DNA from: Nocardioides_B sp963713035
GTDB taxonomy: Bacteria; Actinomycetota; Actinomycetes; Propionibacteriales; Nocardioidaceae
Assembly (NCBI GenBank): GCA_963713035.1
Contig: CAVQKB010000006.1
Location: 222,602 to 286,601 of the forward strand
Length of the DNA: 64,000 nt
Reading direction: 5' to 3'
Position 1 is the first letter of the stretch, and each line of letters opens with the position of its first letter. A model generated the notes under the pieces. The model worked only from the letters and a program-made list of their open reading frames with translations. It was not told where the DNA came from and did not search any database. The translations under genes and the position numbers were made by a program. Of this stretch, positions 1 through 7,477 are shown piece by piece.

Positions 1-1
1 C

Positions 2-646
2 CCGCGCTTCACCGGCACCCCGAAGATCCACGGCTGGCAGCGCGAGCACGTCGAGGGCGGGGACGTGCTGCTGCTCGCCCCGGGCGTGATCGCCATCGGC
101 GTCGGGGAGCGTACGACGCCCGCCGGCGCGGAGCGGCTGGCGCGACAGGTGCTGGGGGCCGGCCTGGCCCACACCGTGCTCGCCGTACCCATCGCGCAGG
201 AGCGCGCGACCATGCACCTCGACACCGTGTGCACGATGGTCGACGTCGACAAGATCGTGATGTACCCCAACGTCGCCGACAGCCTGCGGGCCCATGCCGT
301 GACGGTGACCGACCGCGCGGGCGACACCGACGCCGACCTGGTGCTGCGGGTCGCCGAGGCCGAGCCGTTCCTGGTGGCAGCCGCCAAGGCGATGAGCATC
401 GACACCCTGCACCAGCTCGACACCGGCCTGGACCCGGTGACCGCCGAGCGTGAGCAGTGGGACGACGGCAACAACACGCTGGCGATCTCGCCGCGCGTGG
501 CGGTGGCCTACGAGCGCAACATCGAGACCAACACCCGTCTCGAGGAGGCCGGCATCGAGGTGGTGGCGATCTCCGGTTCGGAGCTGGGCTCCGGACGGGG
601 CGGACCGCGCTGCATGTCCTGCCCGATCTCGCGTGACCCGCTCTAG
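2..646 (+). CDS. arcA: Arginine deiminase, C-terminal part (5' end outside window)
   Basis: The frame is open from base 2 to the TAG at 644-646, giving about 214 residues of the C-terminal part of arginine deiminase, which hydrolyses arginine to citrulline and ammonia (first step of the ADI pathway, cytoplasmic). Visible motifs are EGGDVLLL near the start of the fragment, MHLDTVCTMVD with the catalytic-type histidine, EQWDDGNNTLAISP, and the C-terminal GRGGPRCMSCPI block carrying the nucleophilic cysteine. These agree with the family in order and spacing. The N-terminal part lies upstream of the window. No arcB or arcC follows, so here it is not in a complete ADI operon. A truncated acetyltransferase copy starts 12 bases after the stop. 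Confidence 0.93.
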   Translation, partial: PRFTGTPKIHGWQREHVEGGDVLLLAPGVIAIGVGERTTPAGAERLARQVLGAGLAHTVLAVPIAQERATMHLDTVCTMVDVDKIVMYPNVADSLRAHAVTVTDRAGDTDADLVLRVAEAEPFLVAAAKAMSIDTLHQLDTGLDPVTAEREQWDDGNNTLAISPRVAVAYERNIETNTRLEEAGIEVVAISGSELGSGRGGPRCMSCPISRDPL

Positions 647-658
647 CGACCATCCCCG

Positions 659-877
659 GTGACCTCCCGCAACCCGCGTGAGCCCACCCTGCACCTGGGC
701 GGGGCTGACGCCGAGCTCGACCAGTTCCTCTCCGACCGCCTCTCGGAGTACAACGCCGCGGCCACCGAGGGTGTCGGTCCCGCGCGCGAGCTGACGGTGC
801 GTGCGCTCGGGCCGCACGCGTCGCTGCGGCGGTCGAGCCAGACAGGCTGCCGGCAGACACCAGAGCCTGTGCGATGA
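659..877 (+). pseudogene. Truncated GNAT acetyltransferase remnant
   Basis: A GTG-started frame of 72 codons. Its first 48 residues resemble the N terminus of the intact GNAT protein at 23664-24083: both open with MTSR, share an (A)xLDQxLSDxL stretch followed by NAAA, and both reach an ELTVR strand. After that strand (about base 803) the similarity stops and the remaining residues are low-complexity, with none of the acetyl-CoA binding motif (RxxGxG/A) or the C-terminal half. No other frame downstream restores it. I read it as the 5' end of an acetyltransferase gene cut off where the GC-poorer segment begins, although a short translated product cannot be excluded. Confidence 0.6.
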
Positions 878-900
878 CCCGCCGCTCGGACGAGCTCCCT

Positions 901-1995
901 TCACGCCTCGTCGTTGCGCCAGATCATCGACCCGAAATCCGCCCTTGCCTGCGCGTGCAGCTCCGGCGGCGGGTGCCCGTCGCGATACCACTGCTGCAGG
1001 TCTGGCCACTGCACCAACCATCGGTCGCTCGCGACCTCGTCGACCGTCCAGTTCGAGAGGCTCCACGCGCACTTCAGATGTGCCGAGGTCAACAATTGGA
1101 TTCCTTGCGCGTCGGCGACACGCTCTGACCACGCATCACGATCGTGCAGGAGCCAGCCGGAGCCGCCCCTCACGTCGACCCAGGTGGGCATGATCGGGGT
1201 TGTCGTCGCAACGCACGCCACGTCGAGGTCCGAGGCGAGCTCAGTCACTGCGCTGATGTAACCGGGGAGGCAGTCCAAGGGGCGGCTCAGGTCGACCTCG
1301 ACCAATGAGGCTTGCCCCCACACAGCCATCGTGAGGCTTCTGTATTCCGAGTCGGAGAGCAAGCTGTGGACAGTCAGATTCTGCCGGGCGTAAGGCATGG
1401 TCTCCTCGAGCACCTGCCTGACGCTTGACGGGTCCACCGGAACCGTTGGCCCGGCACCAGTCACCTCGCTCGGATGCTCAGCAGATACCACCCATCCCAC
1501 GCGAGCTGCCAAGAGTCTCTCGGTCACCGGGGCCGATACGTTCCATCGGAATTCGGCTACTCCGTGCTCGTTCGCCGGCAGCTCGCGGAGAAGGCACTCC
1601 TGACGCAACCCCATCTGCAGCGTGGGCACCCCGCTCCCCGCGCCGAGGGCGATGGGCGTGACGTCGAGCGCGGTTGGCGCTCGGATCGATCCACGGGCAC
1701 CCAGTTCGTTCAACAGATTCGCTATCAACCCAGCTGTCGACTGCCAGGTCGATGCGTCCCGCAACCAAACGTTGACTCCACGTGGGGCGCGGTAGGCCCA
1801 GACGGCGCCCGAATGATCAGCCGGAGGGGTGGAGCCCAGGGACACCGCAAGCTCGGCCATGACGCTGTCGGTCACCGCTGACGAGCTGACTTGCAGTACC
1901 AGGGCATGGAGGCCCGCAGCCTGAGCCAATGAGGCGTACTTCTCGATGCCGCGGGCATCGATGGTCAACGGCATGTGCGCATCCTGCGTCGACAC
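901..1995 (-). CDS. Hypothetical protein, 364 aa, GC-poorer orphan
   Basis: Complete frame of 364 residues. I recognise no family. The protein is rich in tryptophan and in acidic and hydrophobic stretches, has no signal peptide, membrane segment or obvious catalytic motif, and ends in a charged tail. Sampled lines of this gene are around 60% GC, against 70-75% in its neighbours, and the codon use is less extreme. It lies between the truncated acetyltransferase copy and a perfect 14-bp hairpin, a setting that suggests a small acquired segment. The start is the first in-frame start in the frame; a second ATG seven codons later is possible. I propose no function. Confidence 0.6.
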   Translation of the reverse strand: MSTQDAHMPLTIDARGIEKYASLAQAAGLHALVLQVSSSAVTDSVMAELAVSLGSTPPADHSGAVWAYRAPRGVNVWLRDASTWQSTAGLIANLLNELGARGSIRAPTALDVTPIALGAGSGVPTLQMGLRQECLLRELPANEHGVAEFRWNVSAPVTERLLAARVGWVVSAEHPSEVTGAGPTVPVDPSSVRQVLEETMPYARQNLTVHSLLSDSEYRSLTMAVWGQASLVEVDLSRPLDCLPGYISAVTELASDLDVACVATTTPIMPTWVDVRGGSGWLLHDRDAWSERVADAQGIQLLTSAHLKCAWSLSNWTVDEVASDRWLVQWPDLQQWYRDGHPPPELHAQARADFGSMIWRNDEA

Positions 1996-2157
1996 GCGGA
2001 TCCTGGCAAACGCCTGATGTGTCCAGAGCGCCGATGCTCACCCCGCCTCGGGCAATGCCGTCCCTGGCTCGCTCCTGGCGAGGCACTGAGGCCGACCCAG
2101 GTCATGGCGGACGCACGACAGCCCACAGCGATCTGGGGCTACGGGGGAGAGTGAAGA

Positions 2158-2195
2158 CCCGGCCGTTGTTGACGGGGGATGCAACAACGGCCGGG
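2158..2195. terminator. Perfect 14-bp hairpin, probable terminator
   Basis: CCCGGCCGTTGTTG at 2158-2171 pairs perfectly with CAACAACGGCCGGG at 2182-2195 around a 10-base loop. It lies in the 303-base gap between two minus-strand genes (1996-2298), about 100 bases beyond the stop of the DUF5926 gene, where a terminator for that gene would be expected. The minus-strand flank is pyrimidine-rich (TCTTCACTCTCCC) but has no long T run. I see nothing else in the gap. Confidence 0.6.
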
Positions 2196-2298
2196 CCGAT
2201 CGCAAATGTAGAGGTCGTCGAGCCTTTCCTCAACTCACGAGCCACTAGATATGACCCATACCACCCGACTTGGCCGCGTGGTCTAGGCCACGGGGCGC

Positions 2299-3255
2299 CT
2301 AGCGGATCGTGAGCTGCCGGTTCGCCAGGCCGTTGCGGGCCGAGCGCTCCTCGGAGGTGAGCGGTGCGGTGTCGGCGAGCGCGGCCTCCAGCTCGCGCGC
2401 GAACTGCTGCGCGGGCTCCTCCAGGACGTCCATGCCGGTCCCCGACGGCAGGTCCCACACGGGGACGAGACGGCCGTGGGCGCGGAACATGCCGACGAAG
2501 CGCGAGCCCTCGGCGACGACGTCCTTGCCGGCGGCGTGCAGCCGGGCCAGGGCGTCGAGCAGCGGCTCCTCGTCGTACGGCATCACCCAGCGCAGGTGCT
2601 CGCGAGTGCCGACGTCGGTCCAGTACGCCGCGTCCACGCTGGTCAGCCGCTTGCTGGGGTGGGCGGCCTGGTTGGCGGTCTCCAAGGACGCGGCGGCTGT
2701 GCCCGTGGGGTCGTCGACGTCGGCGATCCAGTAGCCGAACCCCTCGTGCACCGTCACCTCGAGGGCATCGCCGGAGACTAGGTCCTGCAGGCGGGGGCCC
2801 TCTCCGGGCGCGTCGGTGAGTCCGACGATGCCGGTGCCGGGCTCAGCCTCGAGGGCCTTGAGGAGTACGGCGGCCAGGTCGCGGCTCGGGTCACCGAAGC
2901 CGTGCTGCACCTGCAGCCCGAGCCAGATGCTGCCGTCGTCGCGAACCAGGGACGGCGCGGCCATCGGGAGCAGCGAGCAGAGCAGCACCGAGCGGCCCTC
3001 TCCGACCCCGTCGGCGAGCGTGAGCGGCGCGGTGGCGGCGGCGACGATCTCGCGCATCGCGATCAGGTCGCACTCACTCGGCAGACCCTCGAAGGGCCGG
3101 GCCACGTAGGTCGGGGCCGGACCGTCAGCGCTGCCGTGGCAGGCCTTGTAGCGCCGGCCCGATCCGCACGGACACGGCTGACGGGGACCGACCTCACCCG
3201 CAGGGTGCTCGGTGGGTGCGGTGGAACGTGCTTTGACGCGCGACTTCTTGCCCAT
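2299..3255 (-). CDS. DUF5926 family protein with SEC-C motif
   Basis: 318 residues starting MGKKSRVK with a basic N-terminal tail. A SEC-C zinc-binding motif (CPCGSGRRYKACHG) sits near residues 28-42, the same type of metal-binding finger found at the end of SecA. The rest is a globular alpha/beta domain typical of the actinobacterial DUF5926 family, whose function is unknown. The length agrees with the family, and the ATG with the conserved MGKKSRVK opening fixes the start. It appears to be a single-gene unit ending toward the hairpin at 2158-2195. Confidence 0.85.
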   Translation of the reverse strand: MGKKSRVKARSTAPTEHPAGEVGPRQPCPCGSGRRYKACHGSADGPAPTYVARPFEGLPSECDLIAMREIVAAATAPLTLADGVGEGRSVLLCSLLPMAAPSLVRDDGSIWLGLQVQHGFGDPSRDLAAVLLKALEAEPGTGIVGLTDAPGEGPRLQDLVSGDALEVTVHEGFGYWIADVDDPTGTAAASLETANQAAHPSKRLTSVDAAYWTDVGTREHLRWVMPYDEEPLLDALARLHAAGKDVVAEGSRFVGMFRAHGRLVPVWDLPSGTGMDVLEEPAQQFARELEAALADTAPLTSEERSARNGLANRQLTIR

Positions 3256-3301
3256 GGTCCAGGAGCCTACTGAGCCGGGCGCGAGACGCTGTGGACGGGC
3301 G

Positions 3302-3706
3302 TCAGACGGGCAGGATCGCGTGCACGGTCGACCGCGCGGCCGTGCGCTCAGCCCACCAGTCGAGGCTGAGCACGCCCACGATCGTCATACCCCGACCCGA
3401 CAGTGCCGACGAGGGGGCTTCCACAGCGCGCGGGACGGTGCTGCCGCCGCCATCGGTCACCGTGAGCTCGAGGCCGCGGGGATCCAGACCCCAGCTCACC
3501 ACGATCTGCCCGTCGTCCAGAGGCTGGGCGTGCCGCACGGAGTTGGCCACCAGCTCGGAGACCACCACGCGCGCGTCCTCGATGAACTCGGGTGCGGCGG
3601 CGTGCTGACCCATCCACTCCCTGAGCCGCTGGCGCACGACAGCCACCGACGACGGCGCGCACGGGATGCGCATCGTGATCGGTGCTCGGACGGCGCTGCT
3701 CGACAC
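3302..3706 (-). CDS. Anti-sigma-factor-type ATP-binding protein (HATPase_c_2)
   Basis: About 134 residues of a small GHKL ATPase of the RsbW/SpoIIAB-like class, widespread in actinobacteria as serine kinases or anti-sigma factors for partner-switching modules. The N box is seen as SELVANSVRHAQPL, the G1 box as VTDGGG, and the G2-like segment as SGRGMTIV. I chose the GTG at 3706 because GAGAGGGA precedes it directly and upstream residues look unstructured; a longer start at 3826 is possible. No sigma factor or antagonist lies next to it, so its partners are probably elsewhere on the chromosome. Confidence 0.8.
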   Translation of the reverse strand: MSSSAVRAPITMRIPCAPSSVAVVRQRLREWMGQHAAAPEFIEDARVVVSELVANSVRHAQPLDDGQIVVSWGLDPRGLELTVTDGGGSTVPRAVEAPSSALSGRGMTIVGVLSLDWWAERTAARSTVHAILPV

Positions 3707-3829
3707 GGTCCCTCTCGGTCTGCTCGACGGTTGGTGCTCCGGTGACGGGTGGCAGCATGCCCGGCCCAGGTGGTGACAAACGCCGTGCCCGGGTGACGTG
3801 CGTGACAGCCGCGCGGAGTCCGCCACCGG

Positions 3830-4642
3830 TCAGGGGTCGTAGCGGGACGGCCCGTCGAGATGGTCGAGCGCGAGACCGGGAGCGTCGGTGATGACCGCCT
3901 CGACGCCGAGCTTCACGCAGAGATCGAGGTCGGCAGTCGTGTTCACGGTCCAGACGTGGACCCGGCGGCCCTTCTTGCGCAGGTAGCGACCCAGTTTCGG
4001 GTTCTCCCGCAGCAGGTCGATGCCCGGACCGGCAATCCATCCGGGGCCGAGCACGCTGAGCGCCATCTGCCAGGAGTACTGCCGGTCGATCAGCAGCACG
4101 ACCTCGAGGTCCGGGGCGAGCTTCTTGACCCGTCCCAGCGCCACCGGGGAGAAGCTCATCACCCGCGCCGGGGATCCGGGTCCGGCCAGGCCGAACTCGT
4201 CCAGCAGCTCCACCAGCCGCTTCTCCACCAGGCCGCCGTAGCGGGTCGGGTGCTTGGTCTCGATGGCCAGGTCGACGCGACGGTCGTAGTCGCGAACAGT
4301 CTCGAGCAGGCGCCGCAGGGTCAGCACCCGGCGGGTCTCCTCGTCGACCTCGACCGCCTCGTCGTCGAGGTCGGCCCACGGGTTCTTCCAGGAGGCGAAG
4401 TCGAGCTCGTCGAGCTGAGCCAGCTCCATCGAGGAGACGACCCCGCGGGCACCGGTGACCCGGTCGACCCGGCGGTCGTGCACGCAGACCAGGTGACCGT
4501 CGGCCGTCAGCCGGACGTCGCACTCCAGTCCCTCGGCACCCGCGTCGAGCGCCGCGACGTACGCCCCCAGGGTGTGCTCGGCCTGGTCGTGGCTCGAGCC
4601 TCGGTGCGCGACCACCTGAGGGCGGCTCTCCACAGGGAGCAT
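3830..4642 (-). CDS. ugpQ: Glycerophosphodiester phosphodiesterase
   Basis: 270 residues of the GDPD TIM-barrel family, which hydrolyses glycerophosphodiesters to glycerol-3-phosphate and an alcohol. The catalytic and metal-binding opening VVAHRGSS is near residues 10-17, followed by the ECDVRLTADGHLVCVHD block with metal and acid/base residues, and later IETKHPTRYGG. No signal peptide is seen, so it should act in the cytoplasm. The ATG at 4642 is preferred because the longer in-frame extension upstream is just translated tandem repeat DNA (4721-4856). It is transcribed away from those repeat arrays, so they lie in its 5' region. Confidence 0.9.
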   Translation of the reverse strand: MLPVESRPQVVAHRGSSHDQAEHTLGAYVAALDAGAEGLECDVRLTADGHLVCVHDRRVDRVTGARGVVSSMELAQLDELDFASWKNPWADLDDEAVEVDEETRRVLTLRRLLETVRDYDRRVDLAIETKHPTRYGGLVEKRLVELLDEFGLAGPGSPARVMSFSPVALGRVKKLAPDLEVVLLIDRQYSWQMALSVLGPGWIAGPGIDLLRENPKLGRYLRKKGRRVHVWTVNTTADLDLCVKLGVEAVITDAPGLALDHLDGPSRYDP

Positions 4643-4720
4643 GGGTCCATCGTGACACCAGTCGCGGGCGTCTGGGGGGACCCCACCCCCCGCGCTTTGG
4701 TCTGGTTTGCCCCCACGCAG

Positions 4721-4856
4721 GTCTCGTCCCCCCTCCCCCGTTGACCCGGGTCTTGTCCCCCGTCGACCCGGGTCTTGTCCCCCGTCGACCCGGGTCTCGT
4801 CCCCCGTCGACCCGGGCCTCCTCCCCATCGACCCGGGTCTTGTCCCCCGTCGACCT
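4721..4856. repeat. 22-bp tandem repeat array carrying a 10-bp palindrome
   Basis: Five head-to-tail units run from 4750 to 4856 (three of 22 bp, one of 21 bp, a last partial of 20 bp), preceded by a degenerate unit from 4721. Each junction creates the palindrome GACCCGGGTC, at 4743, 4765, 4787 and 4830, with one imperfect copy at 4809. Palindrome centres are spaced 22, 22, 22 and 21 bp, close to two DNA turns, so all would face the same side of the helix. The array lies between the GDPD gene start and the second array. Confidence 0.85.
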
Positions 4857-4873
4857 AGCGCGGCCGGAGCGCA

Positions 4874-4953
4874 AGTGCCTACTCAACGGGGCGCGAGTGC
4901 CTACTCAACGGGGCGCGGGTGCCTACTGAACGGGGCGCGGGTGACCACTCGAC
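4874..4953. repeat. Second 22-bp tandem repeat array
   Basis: Three units of 22 bp (4874-4895, 4896-4917, 4918-4939) and a partial fourth to about 4953, with a GTGCCTACTCAACGGGGC core. The sequence is unrelated to the adjacent array, although the period is the same. The units have no internal palindrome. They abut the stop codon of the ATPase gene at 4955 and so lie in its 3' region. On the minus strand the core reads GCCCCGTTGAGTAGGCAC. Confidence 0.85.
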
Positions 4954-4954
4954 G

Positions 4955-6148
4955 TCAGCCGCGCTGGGTCCGCAGGAACTTCCCGAAGTGCGGCACGGTG
5001 AACGCCACGGTGCCCCGTTCGCTCGAGTAGACCAGGCCCTTCTTGATCAGGCCGTCACGGGCGGGCGAGAGGCTCTGCGGCTTGCGACCCAGGGACTTGG
5101 CGATGTCGGAGGTGGCGACGGCGCCGTCGTCGCGGTGCACGCCGAGGTCGGCCATCGCGAGCATGTAGTCGCGCTCGGCCGGGGTGGCGCGGTCGTACCG
5201 GGCGCCGAAGAAGCCGACGGCCAGCTCGGCCTCGGCTTCGGGAGCCGCCTCGCGTACGTCGGACAGGGCGATCGGCGAGGTGACCGCGCCGTCCCAGGTG
5301 ACCTTGCCGTAGGCCTGCACGAAGTAGGGGTAGCCGTCGGTGAGCAGGTAGAGCTCGTCGAGCGCGTCGGGCTCGAAGCCCACGGCCTCGGTGCCGGCCG
5401 GGACGAGCAGCGCCCGGTCGGCCATCTCCCGCGGCAGGCGATCCACCACGACGTACCGGAAGAGCCGCTCGGCGTAGGACTTGCTGGCGGCCAGCGCCAC
5501 CGGCAGGTGCGGCAGCCCGGCGCCGACGACGACCAGGGGCGCGCCCTGCTGGCTGATCTCGTGACAGGCGCCGCACAGGGCCGCGAGCTCCTCGGTGGAG
5601 ATGTCCTGCATCTCGTCGACGAAGATCGCGATGCCGACCCCGAGGTCGCGGGCGAGGTCGGCGACGTCGGTGAACAGCTCGATGAGGTCCATCTCGAGGT
5701 CGCCGGAGTCGGCCCGGCCCTTCAGAGCGGGTACGTCGACCGGCGGCTGCCACCGCACGCCCTTGCGGTCCTCCAGGCGCGTCCGCAGGGCGAAGGACTT
5801 CAGCACCCCGGACACCACGTCGACCCGGTCGGGGTCGCGGTGCCGGTGGCTGACCTCCCGGACCGCCGCGTGCACGGCCTGCGCCAGCGGAAGCCGCATC
5901 GACTGGTCGGGCCGGGCCTCGAACTTGCCGGTCCCCCACGCCCGCTGCACCGCCTGTCCCCGCAGCGCGTTCAGCAGCACGGTCTTGCCGACGCCGCGCA
6001 ACCCGGACAGCACCATCGAGCGCTCGGGCCGGCCGGCTCCGACCCGCTCGAGGGTGACCTCGAACTGCTGCAGCTCGCGGTCGCGGCCGGCGAGCTCGGG
6101 CGGGCGCTGACCGGCGCCGGGGGCGTAGGGGTTCCTGACCGGGTCCAT
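4955..6148 (-). CDS. AAA-type ATP-binding protein
   Basis: 397 residues. The N terminus (NPYAPGAGQRPPELAGRD) and the P-loop GLRGVGKT near residues 49-56 are followed by a Walker B with IAIFVDEMQDI near residue 190, then a sensor-like region and a C-terminal winged-helix-like segment (DIAKSLGRKPQSLSPARDGLIKKGLV). This layout is that of Orc1/Cdc6-like or STAND-related AAA ATPases common as single genes in actinobacteria; the cellular role is not known to me. The ATG start is supported by the conserved N terminus. It is divergent from the Fpg/Nei gene, and a palindrome at 6168-6187 sits between them. Confidence 0.8.
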   Translation of the reverse strand: MDPVRNPYAPGAGQRPPELAGRDRELQQFEVTLERVGAGRPERSMVLSGLRGVGKTVLLNALRGQAVQRAWGTGKFEARPDQSMRLPLAQAVHAAVREVSHRHRDPDRVDVVSGVLKSFALRTRLEDRKGVRWQPPVDVPALKGRADSGDLEMDLIELFTDVADLARDLGVGIAIFVDEMQDISTEELAALCGACHEISQQGAPLVVVGAGLPHLPVALAASKSYAERLFRYVVVDRLPREMADRALLVPAGTEAVGFEPDALDELYLLTDGYPYFVQAYGKVTWDGAVTSPIALSDVREAAPEAEAELAVGFFGARYDRATPAERDYMLAMADLGVHRDDGAVATSDIAKSLGRKPQSLSPARDGLIKKGLVYSSERGTVAFTVPHFGKFLRTQRG

Positions 6149-6167
6149 GACAGGACAGTATCCGGCT

Positions 6168-6187
6168 GTCTACGACAAACCGTAGAC
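6168..6187. promoter_or_regulatory. Inverted repeat in divergent promoter region
   Basis: GTCTACG at 6168-6174 and CGTAGAC at 6181-6187 form a perfect 7-bp dyad with a 6-base AT-richer centre. It starts 20 bases upstream of the ATPase start codon and ends 72 bases upstream of the glycosylase GTG, within the only non-coding gap between the two divergent genes. The geometry fits a dimeric repressor site; the regulator is unknown. Confidence 0.45.
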
Positions 6188-6258
6188 ATGCCTAGCGACG
6201 GCAATCGTGTCGCGGCCACGGACAGCCCTGCCGACGATCCCGGTCCTAGACTGTCCGC

Positions 6259-7125
6259 GTGCCGGAGCTGCCCGAGGTCGAGGGGCTCGCGCTCGACCTG
6301 CGCGGGCGCCTGCAAGGCCGTGCCATCACCCGCGTCGACATCGCGACGTTCAGCGCGCTGAAGACCTTCGACCCGCCGCTGTCCGCCCTGTACGGCGGCT
6401 TCGTCGACGACGTCACCCGGCACGGCAAGTTCATCGACATCGCCGTCTCCGGCCTGCACGTCCTGCTGCACCTCTCGCGTGCGGGCTGGATCCGCTGGCG
6501 CGAGGAGGTGCCGACGCTGCCGCCGAAGCCGAGCAACAAGTCGCCGATGGCCGCCCGCGTGCACCTCGACGACGGCTCGGGGCTCGACATCACCGAGGCT
6601 GGCACCAAGAAGCGCCTGGCCCTGTACGTCGTCCGCGACCCGCTCGACGTCCCCGGCGTGGCCAGCCTCGGACCCGACCCGCTCGACGCGTCGTTCACGA
6701 TCGACGTGCTGGAAGGCATCCTGCAGGCCGCGGGCCGCGCCCAGGTCAAGGGCGTGCTGCGCCACCAGGGCACGATCGCGGGCATCGGCAACGCCTACTC
6801 CGACGAGCTGCTGCACGCGGCGCGGCTGTCCCCGTTCAAGCCCGCCAGCTCCATCACCGGGGACGACCTGCAGACGCTCTACGACGCGATCCGCGACGTG
6901 CTCGGCGACGCGGTGGAGCGCTCGCGCGGACTGCACGCCGCCGAGCTCAAGGGGGAGAAGAAGAGCAACCTCGCGGTGCACGGTCGCACCGGCCAGCCCT
7001 GCCCGGTGTGCGGCGACATCGTGCGCGAGGTGTCGTTCGCCGACTCCTCGTTGCAGTACTGCCCCACCTGCCAGACCGGGGGCAAGCCGCTCGCGGACCG
7101 CCGGATGTCGAGGCTGTTGAAGTGA
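6259..7125 (+). CDS. Fpg/Nei family DNA glycosylase/AP lyase
   Basis: 288 residues of a base-excision repair enzyme that removes oxidised bases and nicks the abasic site. The N terminus starts PELPEVE, giving the catalytic Pro2 and Glu3. The middle holds a helix-two-turn-helix region (VLRHQGTIAGIGNAYSDELLHAARLSPF) with the family's GIGN motif, and the C terminus holds a four-cysteine zinc finger, CPVCGD followed about 20 residues on by CPTC. The GTG start is fixed by the processed N-terminal proline. I cannot tell Fpg from Nei substrate class by eye. The rhodanese gene follows after 16 bases and may be cotranscribed. Confidence 0.9.
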   Translation: MPELPEVEGLALDLRGRLQGRAITRVDIATFSALKTFDPPLSALYGGFVDDVTRHGKFIDIAVSGLHVLLHLSRAGWIRWREEVPTLPPKPSNKSPMAARVHLDDGSGLDITEAGTKKRLALYVVRDPLDVPGVASLGPDPLDASFTIDVLEGILQAAGRAQVKGVLRHQGTIAGIGNAYSDELLHAARLSPFKPASSITGDDLQTLYDAIRDVLGDAVERSRGLHAAELKGEKKSNLAVHGRTGQPCPVCGDIVREVSFADSSLQYCPTCQTGGKPLADRRMSRLLK

Positions 7126-7141
7126 CCACTACCCTGGCGCC

Positions 7142-7477
7142 ATGAGCGAAGCCCCCAACGTTGCGATCTCCGGCATCCCCGACCCGCTGCCCGAGGACCT
7201 CTCGGTCCTCGACGTGCGCGAGCCGGTCGAGTGGCAGCACGGCCACATCGAGGGCGCCCACCACGTCCCCCTCGCCGACCTGCCCTCCCGCCTCGCCGAG
7301 GTCCCCGAGGGGCGCACCCTCGTGGTGTGCAAGGCCGGAGGCCGCTCCTCGCAGGCCGTGGCCTTCCTCGCCCAGCAGGGCCACGACGTGGTCAGCCTCG
7401 ACGGCGGGATGCTCGACTGGGAGTCCGCCGGGCGGCCGATGGTCAGCGAGTCCGGCGACTCCCCCAGGGTCGTCTAG
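7142..7477 (+). CDS. Rhodanese-like domain protein
   Basis: 111 residues making one rhodanese domain, a sulfur-carrier or sulfurtransferase fold. The domain opens with DLSVLDVREPVEWQHGHIEGA and carries the active-site loop VVCKAGGRSSQA with the nucleophilic cysteine near residue 63. No signal peptide, so cytoplasmic. It follows the DNA glycosylase gene closely, and its TAG overlaps the stop of the convergent aat gene through one shared CTAG at 7474-7477. The substrate is unknown. Confidence 0.88.
   Translation: MSEAPNVAISGIPDPLPEDLSVLDVREPVEWQHGHIEGAHHVPLADLPSRLAEVPEGRTLVVCKAGGRSSQAVAFLAQQGHDVVSLDGGMLDWESAGRPMVSESGDSPRVV

Noticed and set aside
901..2298. Insertion sequence or integron at the truncated acetyltransferase
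   Set aside because: No transposase or integrase, no terminal inverted repeats bounding the segment and no target duplication could be seen.
4721..4953. CRISPR-like array
   Set aside because: The units are contiguous 22-mers with no unique spacers and no cas genes nearby; they are tandem repeats.
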